Translations under genes and position numbers: made by a program | Shown: positions 35,537 through 48,189 of the stretch, in pieces | How positions within the stretch are numbered: the first letter of the stretch is position 1 | Layout: the number at the start of each line of letters is the position of its first letter | Assembly: GCF_030272615.1 (NCBI RefSeq) | Contig: NC_081413.1 | Span: 606,176,709 to 606,240,708, forward strand | Direction of reading: 5' to 3' | DNA from: Cryptomeria japonica | Taxonomy: Eukaryota > Streptophyta > Pinopsida > Cupressales > Cupressaceae | Length of the DNA: 64,000 bases | The notes under the pieces: generated by a model | Databases searched by the model: none | The model's input: the letters and a program-made list of their open reading frames with translations, nothing else | Told to the model about the DNA's origin: nothing

Positions 35537-36680
35537 GGCTCTATCTGACTATCTTCCTCACCATCATGTCCTCATGTCAACTATGAATGCATTTGTTTAC
35601 TAAAACTAGTATGATAAGCTTTTTGTGGCTTGTTAGGGAGAATGCTACAACTACTACAAATAATCTATGTGACATCACTCATATTGCCTAAGATTTCACT
35701 TGAAGACCAAAAATGCCTTATCAATGTCACTATGTATACTTTTTAGCTCCATCTTAGGTGGATTGTAATGCATTTGATTTAGGCCTTCAAACTCTCTCTT
35801 AGTTATTGTGCTCTTGAAGACTGGTTTTAGCACATAAAGATTTGATATGCCATGACTATCTTTGATATTTTGGTGACTGTCATTTCTTTGTTTTCACACT
35901 TCAATATGTCTCTACGACATTTTAGAAAATCATATGAACCAGACTATTATTCTTGGTTCTATCTAGCTATATTCCTCACCATCTTGTCCCCATGTCAACT
36001 ATGAATGCCTTGTGTACTATCATTCCCTTGTATCAACTGTAGATTGTGTATTGTCATTCCCTTGTATCCACTATAGATTATCATTTATTCACATAATACC
36101 TTTATGCAATGACACTCTCATTGTTGTCTTCCTTATACAATGACTGCATGCCCATTATCATTAGCTTTGTGTGGTTTGATAGGGAGAGAGCTAAAATTAT
36201 GACAAATGATCTATGTGTCATCGCTCATATTGCCAAGACTATACTTGAAGACTAAGGATGCCTTCTCAATGACACTGTGTATACTTTTTAGCTTTGTCTT
36301 AGGTGGATTGTAATGCATTTGATTTAAGCCTGCAAATGGTGTCTATTAGCTATTGTGCTCTTAAGGACTACCTCACCTTTGGCACATAAAAAATTGATAT
36401 GCCAGGACTTTCCTTGATAATAGAATAGTGTCTTTGCCATTTTGGTGACTATCTTTTCCTTTGTTTTGACACTTCATGTCTTTGTTGCTTCTTAGAAAAC
36501 TATATGAACTGGACTGTTATTCATGGCTCTATCTAGTTAATTCTCATTGTTCTCTTCCTTATACAATGATTGCATGTCCATTATCATTAGCTTCATGTGA
36601 TTTGTTAGGGAGAGTGCTAAAACGACTACAAATGATGTATGTTTCATCACTCATATTGCAAAGACATTTCTATTTAATTG
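35430..36680. repeat. three diverged tandem copies, period about 440-560 bp
   Basis: Each copy contains TTTTG(A/G)TGACT then TTTCTTTTGTTTT, TTAGAAAA(T/C)(C/T)ATATGAAC, GGCTCTATCT, TTGTTAGGGAGA and TCATCACTCATATTGC in the same order, starting at about 35440, 35870 and 36440. A further phrase, TAGGTGGATTGTAATGCATTTGATT, is at 35756 and 36300. The third copy is truncated. Confidence 0.8.
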
Positions 36681-36959
36681 GTTGCAAAAACTTGCATGGT
36701 TAATAACACATCATGTTTTTTAAGACATAGAAGTTAACTTATTTGATGATTTGATATCATATTTATCTTCATTTCACATTTGTTGAAAGGAGCAACATGA
36801 TTTGACAATATCTATATCAAATTTGTCATTGCATGTGCACATTGATGATAATGAACATACTGTGTTTTCCAAATTGTAGAGGTTGGGTTAATTGTTTAAG
36901 AACAGAGACATACTTGAAATTAACTTTCTTTATTAAATATCATTATATCCCTTGTGTAC

Positions 36960-38650
36960 TTCATTAGGATGGTGAGGCGAGAGAAATGGAAGCTCTTGAT
37001 GGATTTGGAAGTCCAAGATGTTGGTGAAGGTGTCTGACATTTCTCATCTAATGATATCACGTGGACTTCAATTTTTATGGAAGACAATTATGTAACAGAC
37101 CTTTGTGCAACAATTCCACTTACGAGATTGGATGCATTTCTCACAGCATAATAAGAATAAAGAATACTGGACTATGGTGTACAATGAACACAGCACAAAG
37201 ATGTAATCCTGGTTGGTATATCGGTTCATTGCAATACTTTGTCGATGTTAAATTTTTATAACATGACTGCTTGACAATATGAGAGGTTGTATTGCAAATA
37301 TTGGTGTTCATATGGTCCATAGGACCATAGGAACAACCCTCCATGTAAGATGCATGTTAGGCACTTTTTTTAAAATGGGGTTGTCAATGCCATGTGAATG
37401 TTAAGGTGTTGTATGGTAGACAAGAAGTGGCAATTTTGATATACAAAAAAATGTTTCATGTAGATGGCAAAGGTGATTTTTTGTCATGGTGTGGATGACA
37501 CAATGAAGGAGCCACAGTCTCAATTTACACCAAACCTTTCAAGTGAATGCAAAGGTTATATAGAGAGCTTGTTGGTGATGGATGTTAATATTGATGCTAT
37601 CATGGAAAGACATCTTTTTTATCTTGTTTTCTCTAATATATTGAGGTAGAGAGATAGATTCCTAAAACACAAGGATGTTATCAATGCTTGGAAAAGGGTA
37701 CGGTATGTTCGAGTGCAAAAGGATTTGCATGATTCCACTAGTATCATACTATAGAAAATATAGGATAAGGATAATTTCTTCTTTTTTTCCAACAACCACA
37801 AGGAGCCAACAAACCTTTCATTATGGGCATCCAAACTCCTTGGATGATTGAGATGATGGTTCGACACTCATAGAACTCAATCATCTCAATAGATTTGACA
37901 TTTAAAACAAATAAATGTGGGGTAAGACACTTGAAAGTCCTTCCAATTAGTCTTCATTATATTTATAACCATGTCTATGCCTTCATAGATACCGATGATT
38001 GTTGTTGTCATTAATTCAAACAATACTAAATGTATTCGTTGCTAACTTTTGACGAGTGGTAGACAAGAGTCCTTGTTGCATGAGTTGTGTCATCTCAGAA
38101 CAAGATTGAGGACATTCAAGTATGGTTATTTGAGGTGCATAAATGAGGGAAGGAGGCAAGATTTGACTAGAGGATCAATGCATTTTTGACTGATGATGTC
38201 AGTACAAAGATACGAGCCATAGAGTACGTGCATGTCTCATTCACTTCAATCATTTAAATCAAATCCTATGATGTGTTGGTTTCTATTTTATTCATTTCGA
38301 TGAGATAGTTACAAATCATTGTTCACTTTCAACTAGGGCTATTTTTTAAATTTCATGTCCCCTTTGTATTTGGCACGTGCATCAAGCATGGCTCAAGAAC
38401 GTGTACAAGTATGCGACAAAGGAAAGAGCTATGGATATATTTTGCCGACTAGGGATGATCATGATGGAAATTGAGGAAAGTGAAGATAATACTATTGACC
38501 AATTGCATGCTTTCTTAAACAACTTTAGTGATCAACTGTAATTTTTGGAATACTTCTCGAATACATGGTGCAAAGGAGAAGGCCATATTGGTGAGCTTAC
38601 ATTTGAATAGTTCTTCCTGTCATCATTTGTTAATGTGTGCGGTGAAAATG
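36960..38650 (+). pseudogene. Mutator-like (MULE) transposase relic, heavily broken
   Basis: Several collinear pieces in shifting frames fit plant MULE transposases. One, near 37127-37190, reads HFSQHNKNKEYWTMVYNEHS. A second, at about 38080-38145, reads VVSSQNKIEDIQVWLFEVHK and matches the 'xAWVITS' core. It is followed at about 38180 by FLTDDVSTKIRAIEYV, which carries the Asp typical of the DDE core. At 38371-38400 WHVHQAWLKN fits the conserved W/C-H motif. Further on, FLEYFSNTWCKGEG (about 38548) fits the C-terminal part. Many stops and frameshifts make it non-functional. Terminal inverted repeats were not found. The family is inferred from motif order, without a search. Confidence 0.55.
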
Positions 38651-38709
38651 AAATCTTAAACTATTGTAAAACCAAAAAAGATCCAACCACATAAATCCCT
38701 AGTTCTTCA

Positions 38710-40323
38710 TTGGTGTATCAACACATTTACTGAAAGTTAAACCATTCCATTTGTAGATTAAACATTAAATCATATTTGTAGAAAGAAGAACTAAAAGTAA
38801 ATCATGCACCGCAACAATCAACACAAGGACACCAATATTTTCACGTGGAGCTATTTCACAGTATAAATGAACAAGTTTTACAATTTTGTTTTAAGGCTCG
38901 CTACCTGAGGAAGTTCATTGCTTCCTAATGGACTTGCTAAGTAAGATACAAAGATACATAGAACTACTGAGGAGATTCACTATCTGACAGTAGGATACTT
39001 GAAGGTTACAATGAAAGACACGAATGTGAACTGCTATAAAAGATGCATCTAACATATGCAGAAGTTGCAATGCTTTTTTTGCACAATTACTCCATCAAGT
39101 TGAATGAACACCCTTCACAAATAATTTGTTCTTCTATTTACATACTTTGCAACATCTCAACATACAAATTAGGTCAGCTTCGATATGACCTTTAGATGAA
39201 ACTTCTAATACTACATAGTTCATCTTCAAACATATGCATTGTGCAATAAAATGAGTTGTGGATCAACCCAAAGCATAATTGGGCCCAAAAACATCACAAC
39301 ACATTCTCCAAAGCAAATGTAATAGGTCAAGATAGAACTGTAAATGAAGGAAACAAGATTGTCAACTGAATCAACAACAACACTACCTAAATGACCAAGT
39401 GTGCACCATTATGCCACTGGGGAGAGACCATAAACATCATGCAAACCAATATATGAGAATGTAGAACAACCATAGCATCCATACAAACTTCTCATGAAGT
39501 ATGTGATCATTATGTGTTGGGGCAAGTAGAGAAACCTACTGAACCGATGAGAACAAAGCATCCCAAACTGACTATAACACTTCAACACTTTGAATATTGC
39601 ACTACAGTACACCAAATCATCTAAAACTCGCATGAATGAACCCTTAAACATCTCTGATCATATTCCCAAGTCCACACAACTATATTTATCACTTTGGAGG
39701 AATGCAAAGCATTCATATAAGCATTTGAGATATATTACACTATTCTACTACAATATGGAGAACAATCAATTTAAAATATTCCTGTAGAAGATGTTACAAC
39801 ATTAAAATTTGGGAATAACCTCTTCATTGATTGCCAAACTTAACTCCAAAATCGCACATTCAGATCATGCAATGCAAAGGAATGCAAACCAAAATACAAA
39901 GACACAATCATAGGAAGATACACTTTTATTTCTTGGACAACTTTTCTCAACAATATGTATGAAAACTCCATTGACATTCATCCAACTCATTTAAACATGT
40001 AAATATCATTCTATGTGATTGCACTCGACATTAATGCATGAATGAAGTGCTAGAAGCTTAATCATGTACATACCATACTTTCAAACTATCATATTGTCAT
40101 GGATACATCTGGTGGTCATCCAGACTATCTTGCTTATCCTCAATCATGCTTATCCCATGTCTTAATCTGAGGCAAACCATGTCTCTCAAATATGTTGATC
40201 TCAACCCATTTCTCAGCCTCTTCAATAACACCAATGCATCTCTATACAACATCTCTATATAAATATGATACTATCATCAATGGTAAGTTGACATCAATGA
40301 CAACATATAGCACATATTGCCAA
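38710..40323 (-). repeat. LTR-like sequence of a minus-strand element, left edge uncertain
   Basis: The right edge is defined by GCCAACA followed by ATCTTCCCCCTTGTCATTG, the complement of a polypurine tract next to an LTR. The same junction occurs at 47067-47090. AAGGACACCAATATTTTCACGTGGA near 38835 resembles the element-2 LTR phrase AAGAACACCAATATTTTATA. So this should be the 3' LTR of a leftward-reading element whose body was lost to the right of about 40480. The left edge is a guess. Confidence 0.45.
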
Positions 40324-40480
40324 CAATCTTCCCCCTTGTCATTGATGGCAACACACATTTATCTACAAGTATTCTCTCCCCCTTTGACATCAAGGGGGGA
40401 GGATATAAAGACTCCTACTTATGACAATCAAAATTATGCATGAAATCCCGCCAATTATATAATCTCGACCAAAATACACT
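40324..40480 (-). other. polypurine tract and 3' internal remnant of the 38.7-40.3 kb element
   Basis: The minus strand contains two purine blocks (AAGGGGGAAGAT at 40325-40336 and CCCCTTGATGTCAAAGGGGG-type sequence at about 40372-40400). The second looks like an additional polypurine tract. No coding sequence remains. Confidence 0.45.
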
Positions 40481-42612
40481 CCTCTTGAGATAGAGATACC
40501 TAAAAACTAATGCTATGTACAAAATGTCTTGAACAAAAACCAAAAAAATGACACTGCAAATCTTCGCAAGTCTATACAAGGACAAAATTGTCTTGTCTAC
40601 ACTTTTAGCTTAGAGAGAGATATCGCCACTTTTCTCTTACGCAGGGTGATTATTCTCAGAACCAGAGCATAGTCTCTTAGAGTGAGATGTCACGCCTTTC
40701 TTGACATTTGTACTATACAACTTATACAGGTTGTAGCATACTCGGGCATAGACTCCTATGAGGTGCTTCGAACCTCACTTGCACACACGCGCATGAGGTT
40801 GAGTGGAACTAATAGTGTTCTCACTCTCCTCCTTTACATGGATCACCTAGTTCTAGGGGTGAGATTTCTATGGTTCCTTTTGTTCGCCTTTCTTCTCATG
40901 GATCACCAAAGTGTGTATTCATGTCCTCTCTCTTCTTCCTCTCATGAAATCATAGTTTTACTATTGATAGTTCATGGATGATGTCAACTTTGCTCTTTTA
41001 TGTAATTATTGGTGTTCATGTGATGGCATTTGTCTTTGTGTTTCAATTAGTTGTTGAGACATTTGAGTATCGACGTCTCTTCAGCTAGTTGATTTGTGGT
41101 CTTGTGTTTTGGTTTTTATCATGTCTCTTTTGTGTTTTGTTTTGTTTTGTTTTGTTTGTCTCGTTCTTTTTGTGTGCTTTTGCATATGTTTGAGTGAGTT
41201 AAGATCCTAAGATTGGGGGCTTTTGTTCCTCGAGATTAGTGATGTCTTATACTCCTTGTGGTATTGCTCTGCATCTCTCATCTTCATCTCTCTCTTTCTT
41301 CTACTTTACCAGCAGTATTGGCGTAAGTCATACTCCCACTAAAGTGGGGGCTAAATATAGCATAAAAAAATTGCAACCCTTGCAAATTTGACTGTGTTTT
41401 AGGCCCTCACCCTAGCGACTGCATCTCGCTACTCAATTGGGAGCCTTCTCTGCATTATTCTTCCAAATCTCCCCCTGTTTCAGCCCTTGTGCCACCTCAT
41501 GACCCTGTCCAAGCACCAAAATAGGGCAGGACAGGGGCGTGGTGCCCCTATCCCCCTTGAACAAGGGTGTGGCACCCTTGTCCTCCCTCTATGTGTGGCC
41601 CCAAAATGGGTCCATCCGACCCTTGGACGTAATTTTCTATTTGGGATTTGATTTCCCCTATGTCGGCCTTTGGTGAGAAGAAAATTAAACCCTCCAAGGC
41701 AAGTATAAAAGGGGATCTAGTCCTCTCATTTGCACAAGTGAATATAAGCAAAAATTGGGTAAACAAGCGGAAGGTCTTTATTATCGTCATCAAGCGTTCA
41801 AGTGTTCAAGCCTTCAAGCATTCATCAAGTCCTCTTCTCCTTCATGTGTCTTCTTCACTCATCCATTGGAGCAACATTACAACATTCATTTGCAAGCATG
41901 TGTGTGTGTTAGGGTTTTGTCATGTTACATGCCATTTCATGAAACACTCGTGATTACATTCAAGAAGCAAAGCAACCATCATCAACAAATTGCAGATCTA
42001 CAAGGTATACATTTCCATTATTTACATTTAAGCATTTGCAATTACTTTCTTTCAAGATTGATTCCTCAGTTGGGGTTTGACTAAGGCAAACCCCTATTCA
42101 CAACCCTTCTTCCCTTCTTTTATGCGTTCAAGTTGCAAGTGCGCAAATGCAATTGCAGATTTAGGCTTCATTTGCAGAGACAAAAAAACCCTTTTCGACT
42201 CGCGGATTTTTCGAAGGACCGTGCATAACTTACACACGGTCCCGATGACTTTTCTCCAAATTTGTAGGGCAGATCTGTATCAGTCTGAACATCTCAAATC
42301 CGAAGTTACAACACGATCCTGAATTGGTAGCTCCTTGTTTCATCTATTTTGTCTTCCTTTTCTACATAGTCAATAAGTCAACATATTTATTTACAAAAGA
42401 GGGCAAATTACATTCCAATACTTGCAATCCACTTAGCATTCACATCCTTATTTCCCTTGGATTTGGATCTAGTGGATTGAATCCCTCTTTTGAATGTAAA
42501 GTGCATTTTTGCGTCAAGTGAAAATCATCCTAGTGGTTTCCTTTCTCTCTCCTAGGTGGGGAACCACCAGGGTCCAATTTTCCACTTTACAGAGCTATGT
42601 TGACATCTTAAA

Positions 42613-42632
42613 GGGGGGGGGGGGGGGGGGGG
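42613..42632 (+). repeat. run of 20 consecutive G
   Basis: A G20 run lies near the end of the first unit of the array. The second unit lacks it and has GTTGGGACCC instead, so it expanded after the duplication. It could form a G-quadruplex. Confidence 0.9.
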
Positions 42633-42696
42633 AGGCACCCATATTGCTCCCTTTGTATCATATTTGTATTATATATTATTTTTGCATTTCTTAAGC

Positions 42697-43080
42697 GGGG
42701 TGTTCATTCTTGAAACCAAAGCAAAACTCTTACACGAGATGCTTCACGCTCGAAACCATATGCAACATTTGATATATGTCTTAGACGGGGTTACACATCA
42801 CCAAAACCAGAGCAAAACTCTTACATGGGATGTCCTCACAACCAGACATGTATTTGTTCCAATCAAGGTTACACATTCTCGAAACTAGAGAAAAACTCTT
42901 AAATGAGATGTTCCCGAAGTTGCACATTCACCCCTTGGCATTTGCACACACAGTCGCCTCTTGGCATTTGCATTTGTATTTACATTACATGTCTTAAACA
43001 AGTTTAAGCACACCCGAAACCAAAGGAAACAAACTCTTGTACGGGGTGCTATAAACTTGAAACTAGACATCACTTGCACA
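42697..43080 (+). repeat. four imperfect repeats of 75-130 bp
   Basis: Units starting at about 42697, 42787, 42866 and 42999 share CGAAACCA(G/A)AG(C)AAAACTCTTACA followed by (G/A)GATG. A diverged unit lies in the first array unit at 40643-40790. No reading frame is preserved between units. Confidence 0.6.
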
Positions 43081-44910
43081 CATACTCCTCCCCAACATGG
43101 ATCACCTAGATGCAAACATATAGGGGCGAGGTATCTATGTCCTCCTCTTTTTCATCATTCTTCTCATGGATCACCTAGATGAACACATCTATTGTGTATT
43201 CATGCTCTCTTCTTCCTCTCATAAACTTATAGCTTTGCTATTGATAGTTCATGGATGATGCTTGCTTCGCTCTTTTATGTGGTCACTTGTGTTTGTGAGA
43301 TGGCATTTTTCAAGAATAATATTAGTTATTGAGATATTTTGATATCGAGGTATCTTTAGCTAGTTGACTTGAGGTCTTGTTTTTGGTTTTTAGCTTTTGT
43401 TGTGTGTCTTTTAGTATCTTTGTTGTTGTTTGCCTTTTTGTCTTTGTTTGTCTTTTTGTATTTGTCTTGTTCTTTGGGTGTCCTTGCATACATTTGAGTG
43501 AGTTAAGATCCTAAGATTGGGGGCTTGATTCCTTGAAATTGGTGATGTTTAACACTCCTTGTAATCTTTCTTTGCATTCCTCTATCTTCTACTTTACTGT
43601 GAGTATTTGTGTAATCTCATGCTCCTGCTAAAGTGGGGGTTAAATGTAGCATCTTAAAATTGCACCCTTTGCAATTTTGACCGTATTTGAGGCCTTCACT
43701 TTAGTGCTTGCATCATCATGCTTGATCATGACCTATTTATGTCTTCACCGTGCAATAATGGCCTTTATATCACATTTCACCTTGCCGGGAACCTTAACCC
43801 TAGCCCAAATAGTAGGACTAGGGTGTGGCACCTTGGTCCTCACTGGGACCATGGTGCCATGCCATGGTCCTCCCTAATTGGGACTTATTTCAAACCCTTT
43901 GCCCTATCCTAATTTTGAGCGGGAAACCTTGCTTCATGTCGTCTTATGTCAAAAAATTAATATGTTTGACGACAAGCAAGTATATAAGGAGGTCGTCCCC
44001 TCTCATTTTGCATATAGGTGAATAATAAGGAGACTTGCACTCAAGCAATCAAGCATTCAAGCATTGGAGTATTCATCATCAAGCATTTTTGGAGGTCTTC
44101 AAGGCTGCATATTCTTCATCTATCCATTGTGGAGTGACTTTACATCATTCATTTGCAAGCATGTGTGTGTGATTAGGGTTTTGTCATGTGCATGCCACTT
44201 TCATACAACATATGTGACTACATTCAAGAAGCAAAGCATCATTATCAATCATTGCAGATTTGAGGTATATCTTTCCATCATTTATTTCAAGTATTTGCAA
44301 TATTTCATTCAAGGTTAATTCCTAAACAGGTGTTTGACATAGGCAAACCCCTATTCCCAATGTATTTCCCCTTCTTTCTATGTGCGGGAAACAAGTACGA
44401 AGCTGCGATATTCAGAATAAGCATTATTTGCAGAGACAAATCAAGCCTTTTCGACGTGCGAAAAAAGTTGGAGGACCAGGGCACCCACCACCACGGTCCT
44501 GACATTTTTGGAGCTTTTTTTGAGGATTGGGTCCAAATTTGCATATATTGCTTGGATCCAGATGCGTGTGAAAATATCACATCTATAGCTCACTGTTTTC
44601 TTAATTTTACCTTCATTTTTTAGCACTTAACCTTAATTCAACATTTCAATTCACAAAAGAGGGTCAATAAATTCACACATCCCCCTTAAATCCATTCAAT
44701 ATTCAATCCTTATCATCCTTGATATGAGCCTGGATCTATTGGATTCATCCCTCTTTTGAATGTAATGACAAATTAGTGGCTTTCATCCCTCTAATGGTAG
44801 AAGCCCTACTTTTTCACCATTGCAAGTACCTAACATGGTCTAGTTGTTGGGACCCATATTGCATCATTTTGTCTAATAATCTCCCTCCCTAAGTTGCACT
44901 TAAGAGGAGG

Positions 44911-45362
44911 TGTTGGTGTGATTGTGGTAATATCCTAATTAGTTCTTAGTTAGAACCTATTCATATGTAAAGTTTACATATGACTTAGCTTGCATTTAAG
45001 TTAGCTGGCATAAATTTTCTCTATGTAAATCGTCATTTAACAGTGTTCATAGGATCATGTTAGTTATCCTAGGTGACATTCTAGAAGATTTGAGAAATGC
45101 CTCATTATTTAATATTTTCTTTAGGCATTGATCATTGTGCATTAGGCATTTAATGTTTGTATCAAGGGTAGTTGTGATCCTACCTCATTATCTTGCCTAT
45201 ATAAGCAAGGCTCATTTGTACATTCTAACATATCAAATTCATATCATTTTCAATCTTGTTGTTCATTCAAGCTCATGTTAGAATATTCTCTTGTGGTAGG
45301 TATTGTTCTTGGTTGATCCTTGAAGTTTGTAGCTTCATGGTGGGTTCTTTATCATTCCAACA
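44911..45362 (+). repeat. Copia-like 3' LTR or solo LTR
   Basis: The 452-bp segment starts TGTTGG, ends CCAACA and is preceded by the purine tract AAGAGGAGG. So it is the 3' end of a + strand element, or a solo LTR with some internal sequence left. A TATA core CTTGCCTATATAAGCAAG lies at 45192-45209, identical to the one in the LTR at 363-860. It sits directly on the truncated end of the LINE at 45363. Confidence 0.7.
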
Positions 45363-46057
45363 GGATCAACTTTGATCATCATGCATGATATCAAATTGTT
45401 CTTTTGTCTTTTATTACATGCAACTCTGTGGAAGAAGGTATGTTTTTATCCCCTACCAAAAGTCAAATAGTTCTAGCACATTGTTTTTGTTAGATTTCAT
45501 TTTGAATATCAATATCTTCAACAAATTTATGAATAGAATCATCTTCATCCTTAAGTAGGTCAGTGATGGTACCATTTCTAAATTGATGGTGATTCTCATC
45601 CCATTGGGCAAGAAAAGAATCACATTGGTTCTAAAAATCATATCTATCACATCTCTTCCATCTTTCAAGTTGATCCTTATCAAAATGAAGTTGTTTATGA
45701 ATCTTGAACATTGTAGTTCCACGAGACTTGGGTAACCTTCGGACCACCATAAAGTAATAATATGCATGAGATCTTGCTCTTCAAACTAGAAGTTCTCAAT
45801 TTTAAAAGGTCTATCAAAAGAGCTAGAAATAGTACCACATTCCAGGAGAAGAGGGGAATAATAAAAATTTGGACCATCAAGAACTGGAAAATCTAGACTC
45901 CATTTTATGAAAGCCCATTGTAAAACAAGAAATCTATCCAACTTGACTTTCTCGGTATGAGACTCAATTCTCTTGTAGGTCTAGGTAAATTTAAATCCTA
46001 GATCTTTAGTATCAACTAGGTTTAAGTCTTGAATTTTGGCTATCATAAACCTGTCTC
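45363..46057 (-). pseudogene. LINE retrotransposon, C-terminal endonuclease part (left half of a split LINE)
   Basis: Read leftward, this has features of the end of an APE-type endonuclease and the linker before reverse transcriptase: DTKDLGFKFT then a stop, TYKRIESHTEKVKLDRFLV, and later LLVGDKN, which resembles the W-L-x-x-G-D-x-N motif ahead of RT. It is interrupted by stops and cut at 45362 by the Copia LTR. The frame continues across the insertion from 51683 upward. Confidence 0.75.
46053..46057. repeat. target-site duplication GTCTC, left copy
   Basis: GTCTC directly before the LTR start at 46058 is repeated directly after the other LTR at 51683-51687. Taking out the element and one copy restores a continuous LINE reading frame at this point. 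Confidence 0.92.
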
Positions 46058-47073
46058 TGTTGAACACACATCGAATGCTGAGAGGGGGGTGTGAATCAAT
46101 ATTAACTAAAATTTTGGACTTCAATATTGCATTAACCAGTTTATTCCAGATATTCACATCAAAGAGAATTAAATAAAGACATCATAAAACATTCACATAA
46201 GAACACCGATATTTCATATGTGGAAAACCCAAACTAGAAAAATCCACGATGAGTGTAACTCACACAATTGATCCACTATATAGAAATGTTAACAAAAGGG
46301 AGCTCACTATTTCAGACTTGCTGACCAAGGCTAACAACTCTCGACACAAGATACAAAAAGATACTTGCACATTGAAATTAACTACAATGGGGCAAGATAC
46401 AGTATTACAATTTGTAGAAACATAACTGCATGAACAAAAGAATCTCTATATGTTGATCACAGTTTCTTTTATAGCACAAATCTAGGCCTAACAAAATATC
46501 TGGACCTCCAAGTCTCCGGATTACTGACCTTATACCAACTGATGTCTTTGCATTACTTACATTGTCATCTTTACATTAAGTAGCACACTCATTCACTATT
46601 GTATTTCGTACTCACGCATACACACATGTTTCATCTATCCTGTAATTCACTATTGTATTTCGTACTCACGCATACACGCATGTTTCATCTATCCTGCATA
46701 TGTACATATATACCAATCCAAAACAATCATCTTCACCATGTCGACCACAAAAAGAGATTTTAACATGTATGCATGCTTCTGACCCAAAATATATAATCAA
46801 ACCAAAATATGAAATGAATTGATCTTAATCCGAACTAAAAACCAAACCAAACAAGAAGCTCCAGACAAAAAAAAAACACCTAGATCATCGACTGATACAT
46901 GAAAGAGTCTTATGGTAAACTCCAATGACAATATTTATATACAAAACTCTTCTGGATCAAAACACATATGCACTAGACCTAAACACAACTTCCAAACCCA
47001 AAAATCTACTTCTAGTCTACTTCCAGATCAAAGGGGTTGGCATCAATGACAAGATAAAGAGATATTTGTAACA
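46058..47073 (-). repeat. 3' LTR of element 2
   Basis: The 1016-bp LTR starts TGTTGAAC and ends TTTGTAACA on the + strand. It carries a 54-bp tandem duplication at 46591-46698 absent from the other LTR, which explains its greater length. Confidence 0.9.
46591..46698. repeat. 54-bp tandem duplication inside the 3' LTR of element 2
   Basis: 46591-46644 and 46645-46698 are nearly identical (ATTCACTATTGTATTTCGTA... in both). The 5' LTR has one copy, at about 51253. The duplication arose after insertion. Confidence 0.92.
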
Positions 47074-48189
47074 ATCTCCCCCTTTGCCATTGATGGCAAC
47101 ACCTCCCAAATAGCTTGTTAATCCATTTATCAAAATTTTATTATGTCTCTCTATCTTGTCCCTTCCTAAACACCTTGTAGAATCAAAGCAATGGCTCCAA
47201 CATGCACTGTCTGCAATTGTTGTAGAACAACATTCCAATCTATGTCTACTAAATCAAGCACTCTGATCTAACTCTGTATTTCTAAAATACATTTTTCATC
47301 TTCTTCACAGCTTGATGGAGATGAGACAACAACAGACAACTTCTTTGAATTCTTTGTCACTTTTAACATTCCAGATATATGTATTCAAACTGTGTCCCCT
47401 AGTCTATCAAAGTCTTTCTTAACTGTTTCTTTCTAAACATTCCATAGCTCCAAATCCTTGTTCAACTGAAAAAGTTTCACCCATTCTATACCATCTTCAT
47501 CTATCCATGGATCATAATTCTTTGAAATGTCCAAGATTGCTCATTTTGTATTTGAAATCCTTTTCTGAATGTCTTCAGTGGCCTTCGGCCAAGACAGGCT
47601 GACTCTAAATGTTTCTATTGCACAATCTATGCTGGCTTCAAGTGAGGCTATCTTTTCCTTTAGTCTGACATGAGATTTTGTACACTTGGTCTACAATGAC
47701 TACAATCTTTGTGATGTCATCTTCATCTTAGCAAATTTAGCAAGTTTTTTCTTCAAAATTCACTACTCCAACTTTCAGCTTATTGAATGCATTCCTCATT
47801 TGCCCTTCATCATTCTAGGATTCTACTTACATATCCTCAACCAAAACTATTGAAACATAACTTTTCTTTCTTCCTTCAGAAAGTAAAGAGTTACCAAGTA
47901 ATAGCATTTGTTGAAGAGATAACATATCAATATCTAGCTTACCTTGTGAAATGTCAAAATCAGGAACAACAACCAATAGAATTAGTAGAGTCTTTTCAAA
48001 CTCTACTCCTTTCATTTCTTCCTTAGGTCTTCCTTCTTCTTCTGCCTCTACATTCTCTCCTTAATCACTTCCATATGACTTTAATAAAGAATCCAAGACA
48101 TTATCCACTTGTAAATCTTCCAGGTTATCAAACACATCTTCAGGCTCTTGTTCTGTCTCTTTCTCTTCTACTCTCTCTCTACCTCTGTA
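47074..48189 (-). other. 3' internal region of element 2
   Basis: From the polypurine tract at 47074 up to the second frame. Lys/Glu-rich scraps on the minus strand suggest the decayed C-terminal part of that frame, but stops are frequent and no domain is visible. Confidence 0.5.

Larger units (their letters stand above)
40620..44890 (+). mobile_element. two-unit tandem array of Gypsy-like 3' ends and LTRs
   Basis: Two units of about 2.29 kb follow each other. Each has a 0.7-0.95 kb left part with short 75-130-bp repeats, then a polypurine tract (AAAGTGGGGG(C/T)TAAA at 41341-41355 and 43630-43644), then an LTR-like stretch starting TATAGCAT (41356) or TGTAGCAT (43645). Each LTR has a TATA box (GTATAAAAGG near 41703, GTATATAAGG near 43979). 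Phrases such as GCAAGCATGTGTGTGTG and TCATGGATGATG recur at matching places. The order part-LTR-part-LTR fits recombination between LTRs of one element. No Gag or Pol frame is present. Confidence 0.6.
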
